Source of the DNA: Sphingopyxis sp. L1A2A
GTDB lineage: Bacteria; Pseudomonadota; Alphaproteobacteria; Sphingomonadales; Sphingomonadaceae
NCBI RefSeq assembly: GCF_005502465.1
Contig: NZ_SCOT01000008.1
Coordinates: 1 to 64,000 of the forward strand
Direction of reading: 5' to 3'
DNA length: 64,000 nt
A program made the translations under genes and the position numbers. Below the pieces are notes generated by a model. It had not been told where the DNA came from. It saw only the letters and a program-made list of their open reading frames with translations, and did not search any database. Below, piece by piece: positions 44,136 through 53,728 of this stretch; the first letter of the stretch is position 1; each line of letters begins with the position of its first letter.

Positions 44136-44992
44136 TCTCGCTCGATCCGCAACAACAGACGGCGCGCAGCTGGTTCGAATCGCTGCGCGACCGGATATGC
44201 GCCGAATTTGAAGCGATCGAGGCGGAGGCGGGCAGTGACGCGCGCTTTGCCTATACGCCATGGGACCGCGAGGCCGACGGGCTGGCGCCGGGTGACGGCG
44301 GCGGCGGCGTGCGCGGGGTGATGACGGGCAAAGTGTTCGAGAAGGTCGGCGTGAATGTGTCGACCGTCGGCGGCCAGTTCGCCCCCGATTTCGCCGCATC
44401 GATCCACGGCGCCGGCGAGGATCCCAGCTTTTTCGCGACCGGGATCAGCCTGGTGGCGCATATGGCGAACCCACATGTCCCCGCAGTGCATATGAACACG
44501 CGCTTCCTGGTCACGACCAAGCGCTGGTTCGGCGGCGGCGCCGACCTTAACCCCCCGATTCCCTACAGGCAAGACACCGACGCCTTCCACGCGCGGCTGC
44601 GCGCCGCCTGCGCGCCTTTCGGTCCCGACGTCTATGAACGCTACGCCAAATGGGCCGAAGATTATTTCTACATCCCGCACCGCGGCGTCCACCGCGGCGT
44701 CGGCGGCATCTTTTACGATCACCTCGAATGCGGCGACGATGCCGAATATGACCGCAATTTCCAGCTGACCCGGGCGGTCGGTGAGGCGTTCCTCGACGTC
44801 TTTCCGCAAATCGTCCGGCGCCGGATGAACCAGAGCTTCAGCGACGCCGACCGCGAGGAACAGCTGATCTGGCGCGGCCGTTATGCCGAATTCAACCTGG
44901 TCTATGACCGCGGCACGTTGTTCGGGCTCAAGACCGGCGGCAACATCGACGCGATCCTGATGAGCCTGCCGCCGCTCGCCAAATGGAGCTGA
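44132..44992 (+). CDS. hemF: Oxygen-dependent coproporphyrinogen III oxidase
   Basis: Oxidatively decarboxylates coproporphyrinogen III to protoporphyrinogen IX in heme synthesis. Across 286 residues the signature stretches FGGGADLNPPIPYRQDT near 132-148, HRGVHRGVGGIFYDHLE near 187-203 and EFNLVYDRGTLFGLKTGG near 250 are complete. It is translationally coupled to trmL through ATGA. Heme demand of the nearby cytochrome bc1 is a loose functional link. A hairpin follows the stop. Confidence 0.95.
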   Translation: MISLDPQQQTARSWFESLRDRICAEFEAIEAEAGSDARFAYTPWDREADGLAPGDGGGGVRGVMTGKVFEKVGVNVSTVGGQFAPDFAASIHGAGEDPSFFATGISLVAHMANPHVPAVHMNTRFLVTTKRWFGGGADLNPPIPYRQDTDAFHARLRAACAPFGPDVYERYAKWAEDYFYIPHRGVHRGVGGIFYDHLECGDDAEYDRNFQLTRAVGEAFLDVFPQIVRRRMNQSFSDADREEQLIWRGRYAEFNLVYDRGTLFGLKTGGNIDAILMSLPPLAKWS

Positions 44993-44997
44993 AATGC

Positions 44998-45030
44998 AAA
45001 AGGGCGCCCCGTTACCGGCGCGCCCTTTCG
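44998..45030. terminator. Bidirectional terminator between hemF and a membrane protein gene
   Basis: AAAGGGCGC (44999-45007) and GCGCCCTTT (45020-45028) form a 9-bp stem with a partly paired 12-base interior. Both sides have T or A runs of three, so it can serve the convergent genes on either strand. Confidence 0.7.
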
Positions 45031-45050
45031 TCTCCTCGCCAATCAACGCC

Positions 45051-46010
45051 TCAGGTGAAGACCTGGCTCACATCGTCCTGCCCCAGCGCGCGATAGATGC
45101 CCGCGGGAATGGCGACGGTGAAATAGGCCATCGGGATGCTGATCAGAATGGTCATCAGGATCACCGTGCCAAAGCCCGGAACCCCGCCGCCCATCACCAG
45201 CGACTGAAACGCCGAACCGACGATCAGCCCCAGAATGATGGCGATCACCAGGATCACAGCGCCGATCAGCAGGAAATAGCCGGCGATCCGCCATTGGCCT
45301 TCGGACGTCATCGCCCAGCTGCGCTTCATCGCCTCGAACGGCAGATACTCCTCGCGGTCCGCCATCGACGGCGCGGTGCAGCACAGCCGCGCCGCCAGCC
45401 ACAGCAGCAGCACGGCGACCAGCACCATGATCAGGATGCCAAGGCCGCCACTCGCACCGCCGCCGCCGAACATCGGCGCCATCGAACTGAGCGCGAACGA
45501 GCCGAACACCGCCAGCAGCAGGAACAGGATGGCCAAAAAGCCGAATAGCGCCGGATACATGATGACGAAGCACAGCATCAGCAACAGGATGAACGGCAAC
45601 GCCACCCATGGCGAGATCGCATAAGCGAGCAGGCCCGCAACGATCAGCGTTCCGATCAACAGCCCGACCAGCACCAGCGCCGCGATCATGCCAAAGCGCA
45701 AACCGCCCGCCAGATCGTCGGCGTTCGCCCCGACGCCGAGCCGCCACGAGGTGAAATAGCTGCCGAACTGCAGGACATAGGACAACAGCGACACGACAAG
45801 GATGCCCATGCCCATGCCGGCCATCATCGACGGATCCGCCATCATCGCCGGGTTGAGCGCGTTGGCCATCGGATTGCCCACGATGACCCACTGCAGCGCA
45901 AGCGGAATTATGATGCCAACCGCGATCAGCGCGATCGCATGATTGGCGGCGTGGCCACTGAAAAAACTGGTCGCACTGGACCAGGCCTGACCGATACTGA
46001 ACCGATTCAT
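45051..46010 (-). CDS. Polytopic membrane protein of unknown function, paralogue 1
   Basis: A 319-residue integral membrane protein with about seven helices, a Met-rich loop (NPAMMADPSMMAGMGMG, residues 53-69), a Gly-rich loop (FGGGGASGG) and a cytoplasmic segment with CCTAPSMADREEYLPFEAMKRSW (APSMADREEYLPFEA) near residue 225. The overall pattern, one amphipathic Trp-rich loop followed by a pair of helices, resembles the membrane domain of glycerophosphodiesterase-like proteins, but I cannot name a function. The next gene upstream, 51 bases away, is a likely paralogue. Confidence 0.7.
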   Translation of the reverse strand: MNRFSIGQAWSSATSFFSGHAANHAIALIAVGIIIPLALQWVIVGNPMANALNPAMMADPSMMAGMGMGILVVSLLSYVLQFGSYFTSWRLGVGANADDLAGGLRFGMIAALVLVGLLIGTLIVAGLLAYAISPWVALPFILLLMLCFVIMYPALFGFLAILFLLLAVFGSFALSSMAPMFGGGGASGGLGILIMVLVAVLLLWLAARLCCTAPSMADREEYLPFEAMKRSWAMTSEGQWRIAGYFLLIGAVILVIAIILGLIVGSAFQSLVMGGGVPGFGTVILMTILISIPMAYFTVAIPAGIYRALGQDDVSQVFT

Positions 46011-46061
46011 TTTCGTTTCTCCCCCTATCGAAACCAGTGATTTCCGCTCAAACGACCCCTC

Positions 46062-46877
46062 TTATCGAAATGTCTCCTGCGCTCCCGCCATCGACAACTG
46101 GCGATAGGTGGCACCGGTGATCGCCAGCGACACCAGCGAACCGATTGTACCGACGATCGCCTCGACCAGCCCGACGACCATCTTGCCAGCCCCCTCGCCG
46201 CTTCCGGCAACGATACCGATCACGCCGCCGATGATCAGCGCGGTGATCACGAAAACGATGATGACTAGGAACATGAACAGGAAAATGCGCCAGCCATTGC
46301 CCTTGGTCACCGCCAGGCTGCCCTGTACGGCCGAAAGCGGATTATAGACCGTCTGGTCGGCGATGATCGGCGATATGACCGCAAAACGACCCCAGAAATA
46401 GGCCGCCAAACCAACAAACAGGACCAGCCCCACAACCAGCAGCAACCCGCCGCCGACGCCGCCAAGGCCGATGCCCGGCAACAGCAACAGCAGCACGGCC
46501 GCGCCGAGCATGACGATCAGCAACAGCTGCACCGCGATCATCGTCGGCACCATTTTCAGCGCAAAAATCAGCGCGTCGCCGACACTTGTGCCGGTCCGCG
46601 ACAGCCAGAGCCGCAGGATACCGACGCCGCCCACCGCGGCAATCACCCCGATCAACAGTTGATAGGGCAACATTTCGCGTCCCATTTGCTGGAACGCCGC
46701 CATGATCTGTTCCATCGACGCCCCCGCCGCAGGCTCGATCGGCGCCGGGCCGAACCAGCTCATCGCCAGATTGGGCAGGAACAGAAACACCGCGGCGATC
46801 GTGCCGGTCAGGGGCAGATGCGAACGCAACAGGACCATCGTGTCGTCCCATGCCGCGCCCATGTCGAATTTTACCAT
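46062..46877 (-). CDS. Polytopic membrane protein of unknown function, paralogue 2
   Basis: A 271-residue membrane protein with six or seven helices. The N-terminal [17 protein letters not shown] parallels the IGQAWSSATSFFSGHA of the downstream gene, and the C-terminal [28 protein letters not shown] ([25 protein letters not shown]) parallels its FEAMKRSWAMTSEGQWRIAGY region. Both resemble the glycerophosphodiesterase membrane-domain fold. Start at [10 protein letters not shown]; the reading frame runs on into unrelated antisense sequence. Divergent from lipB with a 134-base gap. Confidence 0.72.
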   Translation of the reverse strand: MVKFDMGAAWDDTMVLLRSHLPLTGTIAAVFLFLPNLAMSWFGPAPIEPAAGASMEQIMAAFQQMGREMLPYQLLIGVIAAVGGVGILRLWLSRTGTSVGDALIFALKMVPTMIAVQLLLIVMLGAAVLLLLLPGIGLGGVGGGLLLVVGLVLFVGLAAYFWGRFAVISPIIADQTVYNPLSAVQGSLAVTKGNGWRIFLFMFLVIIVFVITALIIGGVIGIVAGSGEGAGKMVVGLVEAIVGTIGSLVSLAITGATYRQLSMAGAQETFR

Positions 46878-47011
46878 TGATACCCCGTCATTTTTTGTGC
46901 CCCGATTGGGGGGAAAGTGACGATCTTCGCGCCCGATGTCCAGCCCCGTCGCCGCGGCACCATTCGCCGCCCCTTGCGCGCGGCGCGCCGGCAAGGCAGG
47001 AAGCCGGCGCG

Positions 47012-47665
47012 ATGCGCAGCCTGCCGCCCCCCCAATGGATCCTGTCCACCGGCCTGACCGACTATGCCGCGGCGCTTGCCGACATGGACGCGCGGGCAGC
47101 CGCGATCCACACCGGCAGCGGCGACGAACGGATCTGGCTGCTCGAACATCCGCCGCTCTACACCGCCGGAACCAGCGCCGATCCCGCCGAACTGCTCGAT
47201 CCGCGCTTCCCCGTTTATGATGCGGGCCGCGGCGGACGTTATACCTATCATGGCCCCGGCCAGCGGGTCGGCTATGTCCAGCTGGACCTGTCGCAGCGCG
47301 GCCGCGATGTACGCGCCTATGTGTCGGCGCTCGAAGGCTGGGTGATCGATGCGCTGGCGCTGCTGGGGGTCGAGGCGCGGCGTGCCGAGGGTCGCATCGG
47401 CATCTGGACCGACGACCAGAACGGCCGCGAGGCAAAGATCGGCGCGATCGGGGTGCGGGTGAAGCGCTGGGTGACGCTGCACGGATTTTCGCTCAACGTC
47501 GCGCCCGATCTGGCGCATTTCGGCGGCATCGTTCCCTGCGGCATCGCCGAATTTCCGGTCACCAGCCTCGCCGCGCTCGGCAAATCGGCGTCCTTCGCCG
47601 ACGTCGATGCCGCGCTCGCCCGCGCCCTGCCCGCCTTTCTCGACAAGCTGAGGCCGAGCGATTAG
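47012..47665 (+). CDS. lipB: Octanoyl-ACP:protein N-octanoyltransferase
   Basis: Moves octanoate from acyl carrier protein to the lipoyl domains of 2-oxoacid dehydrogenases, first step of lipoylation, and so serves the E2 encoded at 21.4 kb. The 217-residue protein has [17 protein letters not shown] (residues 44-60), [20 protein letters not shown] ([14 protein letters not shown]), the catalytic Lys in [10 protein letters not shown] and the catalytic Cys in [15 protein letters not shown] near residue 176. Start at MRSLPPP; the frame is open 54 codons upstream. Confidence 0.94.
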   Translation: MRSLPPPQWILSTGLTDYAAALADMDARAAAIHTGSGDERIWLLEHPPLYTAGTSADPAELLDPRFPVYDAGRGGRYTYHGPGQRVGYVQLDLSQRGRDVRAYVSALEGWVIDALALLGVEARRAEGRIGIWTDDQNGREAKIGAIGVRVKRWVTLHGFSLNVAPDLAHFGGIVPCGIAEFPVTSLAALGKSASFADVDAALARALPAFLDKLRPSD

Positions 47666-47674
47666 GAACGGCGC

Positions 47675-48016
47675 ATGATCCGCAATATTTCCGCTTCGCT
47701 TCTGCTCCTTGCCCTCGCCGCCTGCGGCAGCGGCGACCCCGCGGGCAAATCGACCACCAAACTCGACGCGGTCGAGGTGCAGCCGGGATCGGTCAGCGAT
47801 TCGATGATCATCCTCGATGATGCCGTCGTCGATGGCACCGCGGTCGACAACAGCGTTCCCGACGACGGCACCAGGAAAGCGACGGCAAAGTCGGACGCCG
47901 ACAGTCCGGACGAAGAAACCACCGACGCCGAAGCGGAAGAAAATCCCGACGCCGTCCCCGTCCCCGCCCTGAAAAAGGCGATCACCACCGACGCCCCCGC
48001 CAAAAAGGGCGACTAG
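47675..48016 (+). CDS. Small acidic lipoprotein of unknown function
   Basis: A 113-residue protein: signal peptide with lipobox LAAC, so Cys17 is probably lipidated, then GSGDPAGKSTTK and an acidic, Asp/Glu/Ala-rich body with no clear fold (DDAVVDGTAVDN, PDEETTDAEAEENPD). The C terminus is Lys/Ala-rich. It is 9 bases after lipB and probably in the same transcript. I recognise no domain. Confidence 0.72.
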   Translation: MIRNISASLLLLALAACGSGDPAGKSTTKLDAVEVQPGSVSDSMIILDDAVVDGTAVDNSVPDDGTRKATAKSDADSPDEETTDAEAEENPDAVPVPALKKAITTDAPAKKGD

Positions 48017-48025
48017 CGAAGGCGA

Positions 48026-48658
48026 TCAGCGCAGCCCCAGGCTTTTGTGGGTTTGCAGCGACAGCCGCCAGCGCGGGTCGGCCATCACCAGATCGATGCA
48101 GTGCTGGACATTCGCGGTGGCGTTCGGATCGTCGAGCGGCTGAACCAGCCGATGGGTAAAGTCGAGCGCCGCGAGCCGCGCGACGTCGCTGCCCGGCTGC
48201 GGCCACACCAGTTTCAGTTCGTCGCCGCTCATCTGGACCAGATTGCTGCCCGCCTTGGGGCTGACGCAAATCCAATCGATGCTGCGCGGCACCGCCAACG
48301 TCCCGTTGGTCTCGATCGCGATCGTAAAGCCCTGCGCGTGGAGCGCATCGATCAGCGCCGCATCGACCTGCAACATCGGTTCGCCGCCGGTCAGCACGAC
48401 ATAACGATCGTCGTCGCCCTGCCCCCAGCTTTCGGCGATCACCGCCGCGAGTGCCGCGGCGCCCGCGTATTTGCCGCCCAGCGTCCCGTCGGTGCCGACA
48501 AAATCGGTATCGCAGAATTTGCAGATCGCTTTGGCGCGATCCTGCTCGCGCCCCGTCCATAAGTTGCAACCGGCAAAGCGGCAGAACACCGCCCGGCGCC
48601 CCGCCTGCGCGCCTTCGCCTTGCAGGGTCAGGAAAATCTCTTTGACCGCGTATGTCAC
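48026..48658 (-). CDS. queE: 7-carboxy-7-deazaguanine synthase
   Basis: Radical SAM enzyme making the deazaguanine core for queuosine. The 210-residue protein has YAVKEIFLTLQGEGAQAGR at the N terminus and an unusual cluster motif C-x14-C-x2-C (CNLW...ICKFCDTDF, residues 31-50) that coordinates the 4Fe-4S cluster, then VLTGGEPMLQ near 88 and the C-terminal region WICVSPKAGS. It starts 3 bases after the queC stop, so queC-queE form one unit. Confidence 0.93.
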   Translation of the reverse strand: MTYAVKEIFLTLQGEGAQAGRRAVFCRFAGCNLWTGREQDRAKAICKFCDTDFVGTDGTLGGKYAGAAALAAVIAESWGQGDDDRYVVLTGGEPMLQVDAALIDALHAQGFTIAIETNGTLAVPRSIDWICVSPKAGSNLVQMSGDELKLVWPQPGSDVARLAALDFTHRLVQPLDDPNATANVQHCIDLVMADPRWRLSLQTHKSLGLR

Positions 48659-48661
48659 CGG

Positions 48662-49354
48662 TCAGGCGCCTGCGGCATAGCGCGTCGGGTCGGTCAGCCC
48701 CGCGTCGGCAAACCCTTTGCTCCGCAAGCGGCAGCTATCGCAATATCCGCAATGCAGCCCCGCAGGCGTCGGGTCATAACACGACCAGCTCATCCCCGCG
48801 TCCATCCCCAGCCGCGCCGCTTCCGCCGCAATGTCGGCCTTGGTCATGTGCTGAAGCGGAGCGTGGATGTGGAAATCGACGCCTTGGTCGCCGTCGCGGG
48901 TCGCGAGCCGCGCCAGATTTTCGAATCCGGCGATGAAATCGGGCCGACAATCGGGATAGCCCGAATAATCGAGCGCATTGACCCCGATGACGATGTCCTG
49001 CGCCCGCCGCGCTTCGGCCAGTCCCAGCGTCAGCGACAGGAAGATCAGGTTGCGTGCCGGCACGTAAGTAACCGGCACATCGCTGCCGACTCCGTCCTTC
49101 GGCACGTCGATATCGGCGGTCAGCGCCGAACCGCCGAACCGGCGCAGGTCGAGCGGCAGGACGATATGTTCGGCCGCGCCGACATAGGCTGCAATCCGCG
49201 CCGCCGATTCGAGTTCGACGCGGTGGCGCTGGTTATAATCGATCGTCAGCGCGACGATGCGCGCCCCGGCCTCGCGCGCGAGCCCCGCGCACACCATCGA
49301 ATCGAGCCCGCCCGACAACAGGACGATCAGGGTTTTTCCGGCAACATCGTGCAT
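48662..49354 (-). CDS. queC: 7-cyano-7-deazaguanine synthase
   Basis: ATP-dependent conversion of the carboxylic acid product of QueE to preQ0 for queuosine. The 230-residue protein has the ATP pyrophosphatase loop LIVLLSGGLDSMVCAGLA (residues 8-25), VTYVPARNLIFLSLTLGLA near residue 92, ALDYSGYPDCRPDF near 125 and the zinc-binding SCYDPTPAG...HCGYCDSCRLR at the C terminus. Start chosen at MHDVAGKT. A hairpin-rich noncoding stretch with a minus-strand terminator lies between this gene and the one upstream, so queC likely has its own promoter. Confidence 0.93.
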   Translation of the reverse strand: MHDVAGKTLIVLLSGGLDSMVCAGLAREAGARIVALTIDYNQRHRVELESAARIAAYVGAAEHIVLPLDLRRFGGSALTADIDVPKDGVGSDVPVTYVPARNLIFLSLTLGLAEARRAQDIVIGVNALDYSGYPDCRPDFIAGFENLARLATRDGDQGVDFHIHAPLQHMTKADIAAEAARLGMDAGMSWSCYDPTPAGLHCGYCDSCRLRSKGFADAGLTDPTRYAAGA

Positions 49355-49410
49355 CGGCGCCCGATACGCCCGCTCTGATAGCGGCGCAAGGGGCCGCCTG
49401 CTGCGGCGCA

Positions 49411-49515
49411 CCAAAAGAAATGGGCCGCGCGACGTTGGTCACACGGCCCAGTGCGGCATGTAAGCCGTTAGGGAGAAGGACACACATCGGTGTGCCACCC
49501 CTCCCGATTAACGCA
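49411..49515 (-). ncRNA. Candidate small RNA with three hairpins and a terminator
   Basis: Read on the minus strand, GGGAG/CTCCC (49471-49505) encloses an inner CACAC/GTGTG hairpin with a 4-base loop. It is followed by CGGC/GCCG with loop TTACAT (49454-49467), then GGGCCG...CGGCCC (49422-49449), then a T-rich tail ATTTCTTTT (49413-49421). The order resembles a self-contained small RNA of about 95 bases ending in a terminator. The last part may instead be only the terminator of the upstream gene. Confidence 0.4.
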
Positions 49516-49550
49516 GGATGGTTAACAACCGCTTAGCGCCGCAAAGTCTT

Positions 49551-49955
49551 TCAGCACGGCCCCGCGCGGCGCGCTTCGATCGCCTGCGAAAAGGGTTTGC
49601 CGTCGGCAATGCCCTGGGTGTCGATCTGGACCAGCCGGTTCGTTTCGCTGCGGATGCTGGTGCGGCCGTGGCCGGCGCCAGGGCAGGTGTAATGCACCGT
49701 GACCGAATTCGGCGTGTCTTCGATAATATAACGCGAGCAATTTGCCCGCGGATGCTGGATCTGGATCATCCGGCGCGCATCGCCGACGCAAACGGTTTGC
49801 AACACCGCGTCGCTGCCGCGTTCGCGCAGCTGCCAGCTGCCCTTTTCCAGCCGGTCGAGCATCGCCAGCGACGGCGCCTGCGCTGGCACCGCCGTAGCGC
49901 CCGCCACAGCGGACGCGGCAAGAGTGCATCGTAAAATGGGAAAAAAGATCGCCAT
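49551..49955 (-). CDS. Small exported protein, DUF3617-like
   Basis: A 134-residue exported protein. After a short signal peptide (hydrophobic MAIFFPILRCTLAASAVAGATA), the body has LEKGSWQLRERGSD, VCVGDARRMIQIQHPRANCSRYIIED (VCVGDARRMIQIQHP, ANCSRYII), VTVHYTCPGAGHGRTSIRSETN (VTVHYTCPGAGHGRT) and EARRAGPC. Four cysteines and the GxWxLRE opening are typical of the small periplasmic DUF3617 group in sphingomonads. Start at the ATG after a GGATAGG-like site; a GTG two codons earlier is possible. Function unknown. Confidence 0.72.
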   Translation of the reverse strand: MAIFFPILRCTLAASAVAGATAVPAQAPSLAMLDRLEKGSWQLRERGSDAVLQTVCVGDARRMIQIQHPRANCSRYIIEDTPNSVTVHYTCPGAGHGRTSIRSETNRLVQIDTQGIADGKPFSQAIEARRAGPC

Positions 49956-50071
49956 TATCACCTATCCATCGGACGCCCGAATGCGGGCGGGAATGCGACC
50001 CCGTTTCGATAGAGATAACAATCGCGCACGGGCATTTCAACCGCTTGGCGCTGGACTAGACCGTTTCGTCG

Positions 50072-50989
50072 TCAATCTGGCACAGAAATCTCACCCAGCG
50101 GGATCGGAAAAATGCGCGAGCAGAAGGCGCAATCGACGACGATCTGTCCGCTTTCGTCGGCCATATCCACCCGCTCGGTTTCCGGAAACTGCGCGAGCAC
50201 GCCAGCGAAATAATCGGTGCTGCAACGGCAACCACGCGACACTGCGACACCCGGCTCGACCCGCACCTCATCCTCATGAAACAGCCGCCACGCCAGCGTT
50301 TCCAGCGAATGAGCGGGGTCGGTCAGTTCCTCGGGCTTCAACGTCGCGGCAATCGTCCGCGCATGGTCCCATTCGGGATTGTCGTGGCGGACGTGCAGCC
50401 GGTCGCGGCCGACCTCGCCCTCGGGCAGATGCTGGAGCAGCAAGCCGCCAGCGACGCACCCCGCCTCGGCATCGTGCCGCGCGGCCAGGCGGATCAGGCT
50501 CGAAATCTGTTCGGACTGCTCGAAATAATGTTCGGCCGCCTCGCCGATCGACGCGCCTTCGAGCGGGACGATGCCCTGATAACGCTCCGCCGTCGCCGTC
50601 TGGTCGAAAGTGATCGCCAGAAAACCCTCGCCGAACAGCGCGAACAGCGTCGGGTCGGGACCGACCGCGGCGAGCCGTTCGGCATCGAATTTCAAATAAC
50701 CGCGCAGCTCGCCGCCGCGGTAATCGCACACCAGCAATTCGACGGGGCCACCGCCGGTCTGCGCCTGCAACGTCATCTGCCCGCCATCGGCCTTCAGTGT
50801 CGAGCCGAGCAGTACGGTCAGCACCAGTGCTTCGGCGAGCAGTTTCTCGGCCACCGGCGGGTAGCTGTGCGCCGCCATGATCGTATTGAGCACGGGGCCC
50901 AGCCGCACAAACCGTCCGCGCACATGACGCGCGGCGATCGTGAAGACCAGAGGCTGGTCGAACCAGGTTTCGATAATTTCGTCGCTCAC
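50072..50989 (-). CDS. hslO: Redox-regulated chaperone Hsp33
   Basis: Holdase chaperone activated when its zinc is lost and cysteines oxidised. The 305-residue protein has QTGGGPVELLVCDYRGGELRGY (GPVELLVCDYRGGELRGY) near residues 80-97, the linker LARHDAEAGCVAGGLLLQHLP (EAGCVAGGLLLQHLP) near 178, and the C-terminal zinc switch RGCRCSTDYF and DCAFCSRIF providing CxC and CxxC. It closes the argD-argF-hslO run, a common alphaproteobacterial order. Confidence 0.94.
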   Translation of the reverse strand: MSDEIIETWFDQPLVFTIAARHVRGRFVRLGPVLNTIMAAHSYPPVAEKLLAEALVLTVLLGSTLKADGGQMTLQAQTGGGPVELLVCDYRGGELRGYLKFDAERLAAVGPDPTLFALFGEGFLAITFDQTATAERYQGIVPLEGASIGEAAEHYFEQSEQISSLIRLAARHDAEAGCVAGGLLLQHLPEGEVGRDRLHVRHDNPEWDHARTIAATLKPEELTDPAHSLETLAWRLFHEDEVRVEPGVAVSRGCRCSTDYFAGVLAQFPETERVDMADESGQIVVDCAFCSRIFPIPLGEISVPD

Positions 50990-50999
50990 AATTCCGAAC

Positions 51000-51923
51000 T
51001 CACAGCTTGCCCAGCGCCCAGAGCAGGATCGATTTCTGCGCGTGGACGCGGTTCTCGGCCTCGTCCCACACCCGCGACTGCGGCCCGTCGATCACCGCAT
51101 CGACAACCTCGTCGCCGCGATGCGCGGGCAGGCAATGCAGGAAGATCGCGTCGCCCTTGGCGCCCGCCATCAACCGCTCGTCGACCTGGAACGGCGCCAT
51201 CGCCGCGACCTTGTTATGGGCATGATCCTGCCCCATCGACACCCAGGTGTCGGTGACGACCAGATCGGCGTCGGCAACCGCTGAGCGCGCGTCGGCCACG
51301 ACGTCGATGCGAACACCCTTGGCGCGCGCCGCCTCGACGAACGACGCGTCGGGTTCATAACCCTGCGGGCAACCCGCACGGACGTTGAAACCGAACAGCC
51401 CCGCCGCCTCGATCAGCGACGACAGCACATTGTTGCCGTCGCCGAGCCAGGCGAGCTCCAGCCCCGGCAGCGCCTTGCCCTGTTCGACGATCGTCAGCAG
51501 GTCGGCGACGATCTGGCAGGGATGCGACAGGTCGGTCAGGCCGTTGATCACCGGGACGCTCGCATATGCGGCGAGCTCCTCGATCTTGGCATGATCGTCG
51601 GTGCGGATCATGATCGCGTCGGCATAGCGCGACAGCACCCGCGCCGTGTCGGCGATCGTCTCGCCGCGGCCAAGCTGGGTTGTCCCCGCGTCGAGGATCA
51701 TCGGCACCCCGCCCAGCTGGCGGATCGCGATGTCGAACGACGCGCGCGTCCGCGTCGAATTCTTTTCGAACACCATTGCCAGCACATGATCGGCGAGCGG
51801 CGCGTCGGCGTCGCGTTTCGCCTTCGGCCAGCCGGTGCGCGCCGCCTTGCGGTCGATCGCGTCGGCGATCATCGCCGCGACGGCATCGCCGCCCGCGTCG
51901 GACAGATTCAGGAAATTCGGCAT
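51000..51923 (-). CDS. argF: Ornithine carbamoyltransferase
   Basis: Makes citrulline from ornithine and carbamoyl phosphate in arginine synthesis. The 307-residue protein has the carbamoyl-phosphate motif [13 protein letters not shown] near residues 49-61, the ornithine loop [11 protein letters not shown] near 265 and [11 protein letters not shown] near 131. Start at [11 protein letters not shown]; the frame is open 46 codons upstream. It sits 31 bases after argD. Confidence 0.95.
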   Translation of the reverse strand: MPNFLNLSDAGGDAVAAMIADAIDRKAARTGWPKAKRDADAPLADHVLAMVFEKNSTRTRASFDIAIRQLGGVPMILDAGTTQLGRGETIADTARVLSRYADAIMIRTDDHAKIEELAAYASVPVINGLTDLSHPCQIVADLLTIVEQGKALPGLELAWLGDGNNVLSSLIEAAGLFGFNVRAGCPQGYEPDASFVEAARAKGVRIDVVADARSAVADADLVVTDTWVSMGQDHAHNKVAAMAPFQVDERLMAGAKGDAIFLHCLPAHRGDEVVDAVIDGPQSRVWDEAENRVHAQKSILLWALGKL

Positions 51924-51954
51924 CAGGCCCCTCCGTTCGCCGCGAACGGAATCA

Positions 51955-53142
51955 TCAGGATTCCGGCGGCGTGTAGCTCGCCGCGCCCGCTGACAATTTC
52001 TCGACGAATTCGTCGATATGGCTCTGTTCGATGTTGAGCGGCGGCAGCACGCGCACGACATTTTCGCCCGCCGCGACGGTCAGCAGCCCGTGATTATCGC
52101 GCAGATGTGCGACAAAGGCGCGGCTGTCCGACTTGAGCTTGAGCCCGAGCATCAACCCCATGCCGCGTACGCTTTCAAACAGATGGTCATGGTTCGGGAT
52201 CAGCTGTTCGAGCGCGCCGCGCAGCCGTTCGCCGGTCGCCTTGACCTGATCGAGAAAGCCTTCCTCCAGCACGACATCGAGGACCGCCTGCCCGGCGGCG
52301 CAGGCCAGCGGGTTGCCGCCATAGGTCGAGCCATGGGTGCCGATGACCATCCCGCGCGCGGCTTTTTCGGTCGCAAGGCACGCACCCATCGGAAAGCCGC
52401 CGCCGATACCCTTGGCGCTCGCCATGATGTCGGGGGTGACGCCGAATTCCTGATAGGCATAGAGCGAACCGGTGCGCGCGACGCCGCACTGGACTTCGTC
52501 GAACACCAGCATCAGGTCGCGGTCGTTACAGATGTCGCGCAGTCCCTGCAGGAACGGCTGCGACGCGGGGCGGATGCCGCCCTCGCCCTGAATCGGTTCG
52601 ATCAGGAAACCCGCCGTATTGTCGTCGACCAGGTCGAGCGCGGCGTTCAGATCGTCGAACGGCGCATAGGTGAAACCGGGAAGCAGCGGATCGAAACCCT
52701 TGCGCAGCTTTTCCTGATTGGTCGCCGAAATCGTCCCCAACGTGCGGCCGTGAAACGCATTGTTGAAGGTGATCAGATTATGCTTTTCGGGATTGCCCGC
52801 GCTCGAATGATAGGCGCGCGCGGTCTTGATCGCACATTCGACGGCTTCGGCGCCCGAGTTGGTCAGGAACACCGTGTCGGCAAACGTGTTGTCGACCAGC
52901 CGCGCCGCATAAGCCTCACCCTGCGGGCTGCCATACAGGTTCGACACATGCATCAGCGTCGCGGCCTGCTCCTGAATCGCCTTGGTCAGATGCGGATGAC
53001 CATGGCCCAGCAAGTTGACGGCGATGCCGCTCGCGAAGTCCAGATAACGCTCGCCGCGCTCGCCGATCAGATAGGCGCCCTCGCCGCGCACCGGACGCAC
53101 ACCGCACCGGGGGTAAACGGGCATCAGCGGCGTGATCGACAT
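51955..53142 (-). CDS. argD: Acetylornithine aminotransferase
   Basis: Pyridoxal-phosphate enzyme of arginine and possibly lysine synthesis, 395 residues. [19 protein letters not shown] (residues 34-52), [16 protein letters not shown] near 94, [14 protein letters not shown] ...[13 protein letters not shown] near 178, [12 protein letters not shown] near 207 with the PLP Asp, and the Schiff-base lysine in [14 protein letters not shown] near 240 are intact. Start at [12 protein letters not shown] (three codons inside the longest frame). It heads argD-argF-hslO. Confidence 0.94.
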   Translation of the reverse strand: MSITPLMPVYPRCGVRPVRGEGAYLIGERGERYLDFASGIAVNLLGHGHPHLTKAIQEQAATLMHVSNLYGSPQGEAYAARLVDNTFADTVFLTNSGAEAVECAIKTARAYHSSAGNPEKHNLITFNNAFHGRTLGTISATNQEKLRKGFDPLLPGFTYAPFDDLNAALDLVDDNTAGFLIEPIQGEGGIRPASQPFLQGLRDICNDRDLMLVFDEVQCGVARTGSLYAYQEFGVTPDIMASAKGIGGGFPMGACLATEKAARGMVIGTHGSTYGGNPLACAAGQAVLDVVLEEGFLDQVKATGERLRGALEQLIPNHDHLFESVRGMGLMLGLKLKSDSRAFVAHLRDNHGLLTVAAGENVVRVLPPLNIEQSHIDEFVEKLSAGAASYTPPES

Positions 53143-53287
53143 GGCAGGCACCTTTCAGGAAAAAGTAAAAAGGCGACCCTTGCGCGGGCCGCCCTTGGTC
53201 GGACCGACCCTATACTGCCGCAGCGCAAGGCGCGTCAACACAGGCGCACACCGTGCAACCAAGCAAAGGCGCTTGCGTTCGCGGTGG

Positions 53288-53728
53288 ATGAAACCCCAGC
53301 TTTGGCCTCTTCTTATTGCCCTCCCCGCCCTCACCGGCTGCAGTGCTTTGCCGCGCGATGCGTCGGGGACCAGCGAGCGGATGACGCGGACCGGCGAAAT
53401 GCGGATCGTGGTCCTGCCCACGACTCCCGACGCCGCACCGGCGCTCGCGGTGCTCGGCAGCTATGCAAAGCGTCACGACGCGCGGCTGACCCGCACGTCC
53501 GGACACGGCGAACATGCCCTGCACTGGCTGGAGGAAGGCAAGGTCGATGCGGTCGTCGGTCATTTCGCCAAGACATCGCCATGGCAGGCCGAGGTCGCGC
53601 TATCCAAACCTGTTGGGCGCCGCGAACCCCATGATGCCACGCAGCCCGTTCTCCGCATCGCCCGGCGCAACGGTGAGAACGCGCTCATCCTCGCAACCGA
53701 CCGCGCGATCGCCGAGATGACGAAATGA
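53288..53728 (+). CDS. Small lipoprotein upstream of a CDF transporter
   Basis: A 146-residue protein with a lipoprotein signal peptide: LLIALPALTGC gives a lipobox with Cys18. The body includes IVVLPTTPDAAPALAVLGSYAKRHDARL and WLEEGKVDAVVGHFAK, a pattern reminiscent of the C-terminal lobe of periplasmic solute-binding proteins, but far shorter. Its stop overlaps the transporter start by 4 bases (ATGA), so the two are co-translated and may share a metal-related task. Function not assigned. Confidence 0.7.
   Translation: MKPQLWPLLIALPALTGCSALPRDASGTSERMTRTGEMRIVVLPTTPDAAPALAVLGSYAKRHDARLTRTSGHGEHALHWLEEGKVDAVVGHFAKTSPWQAEVALSKPVGRREPHDATQPVLRIARRNGENALILATDRAIAEMTK

Noticed and set aside
49355..49515. 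preQ1 riboswitch before queC
   Set aside because: No C-rich pseudoknot loop with an A-rich tail was found; the hairpins end in a terminator about 60 bases before queC.
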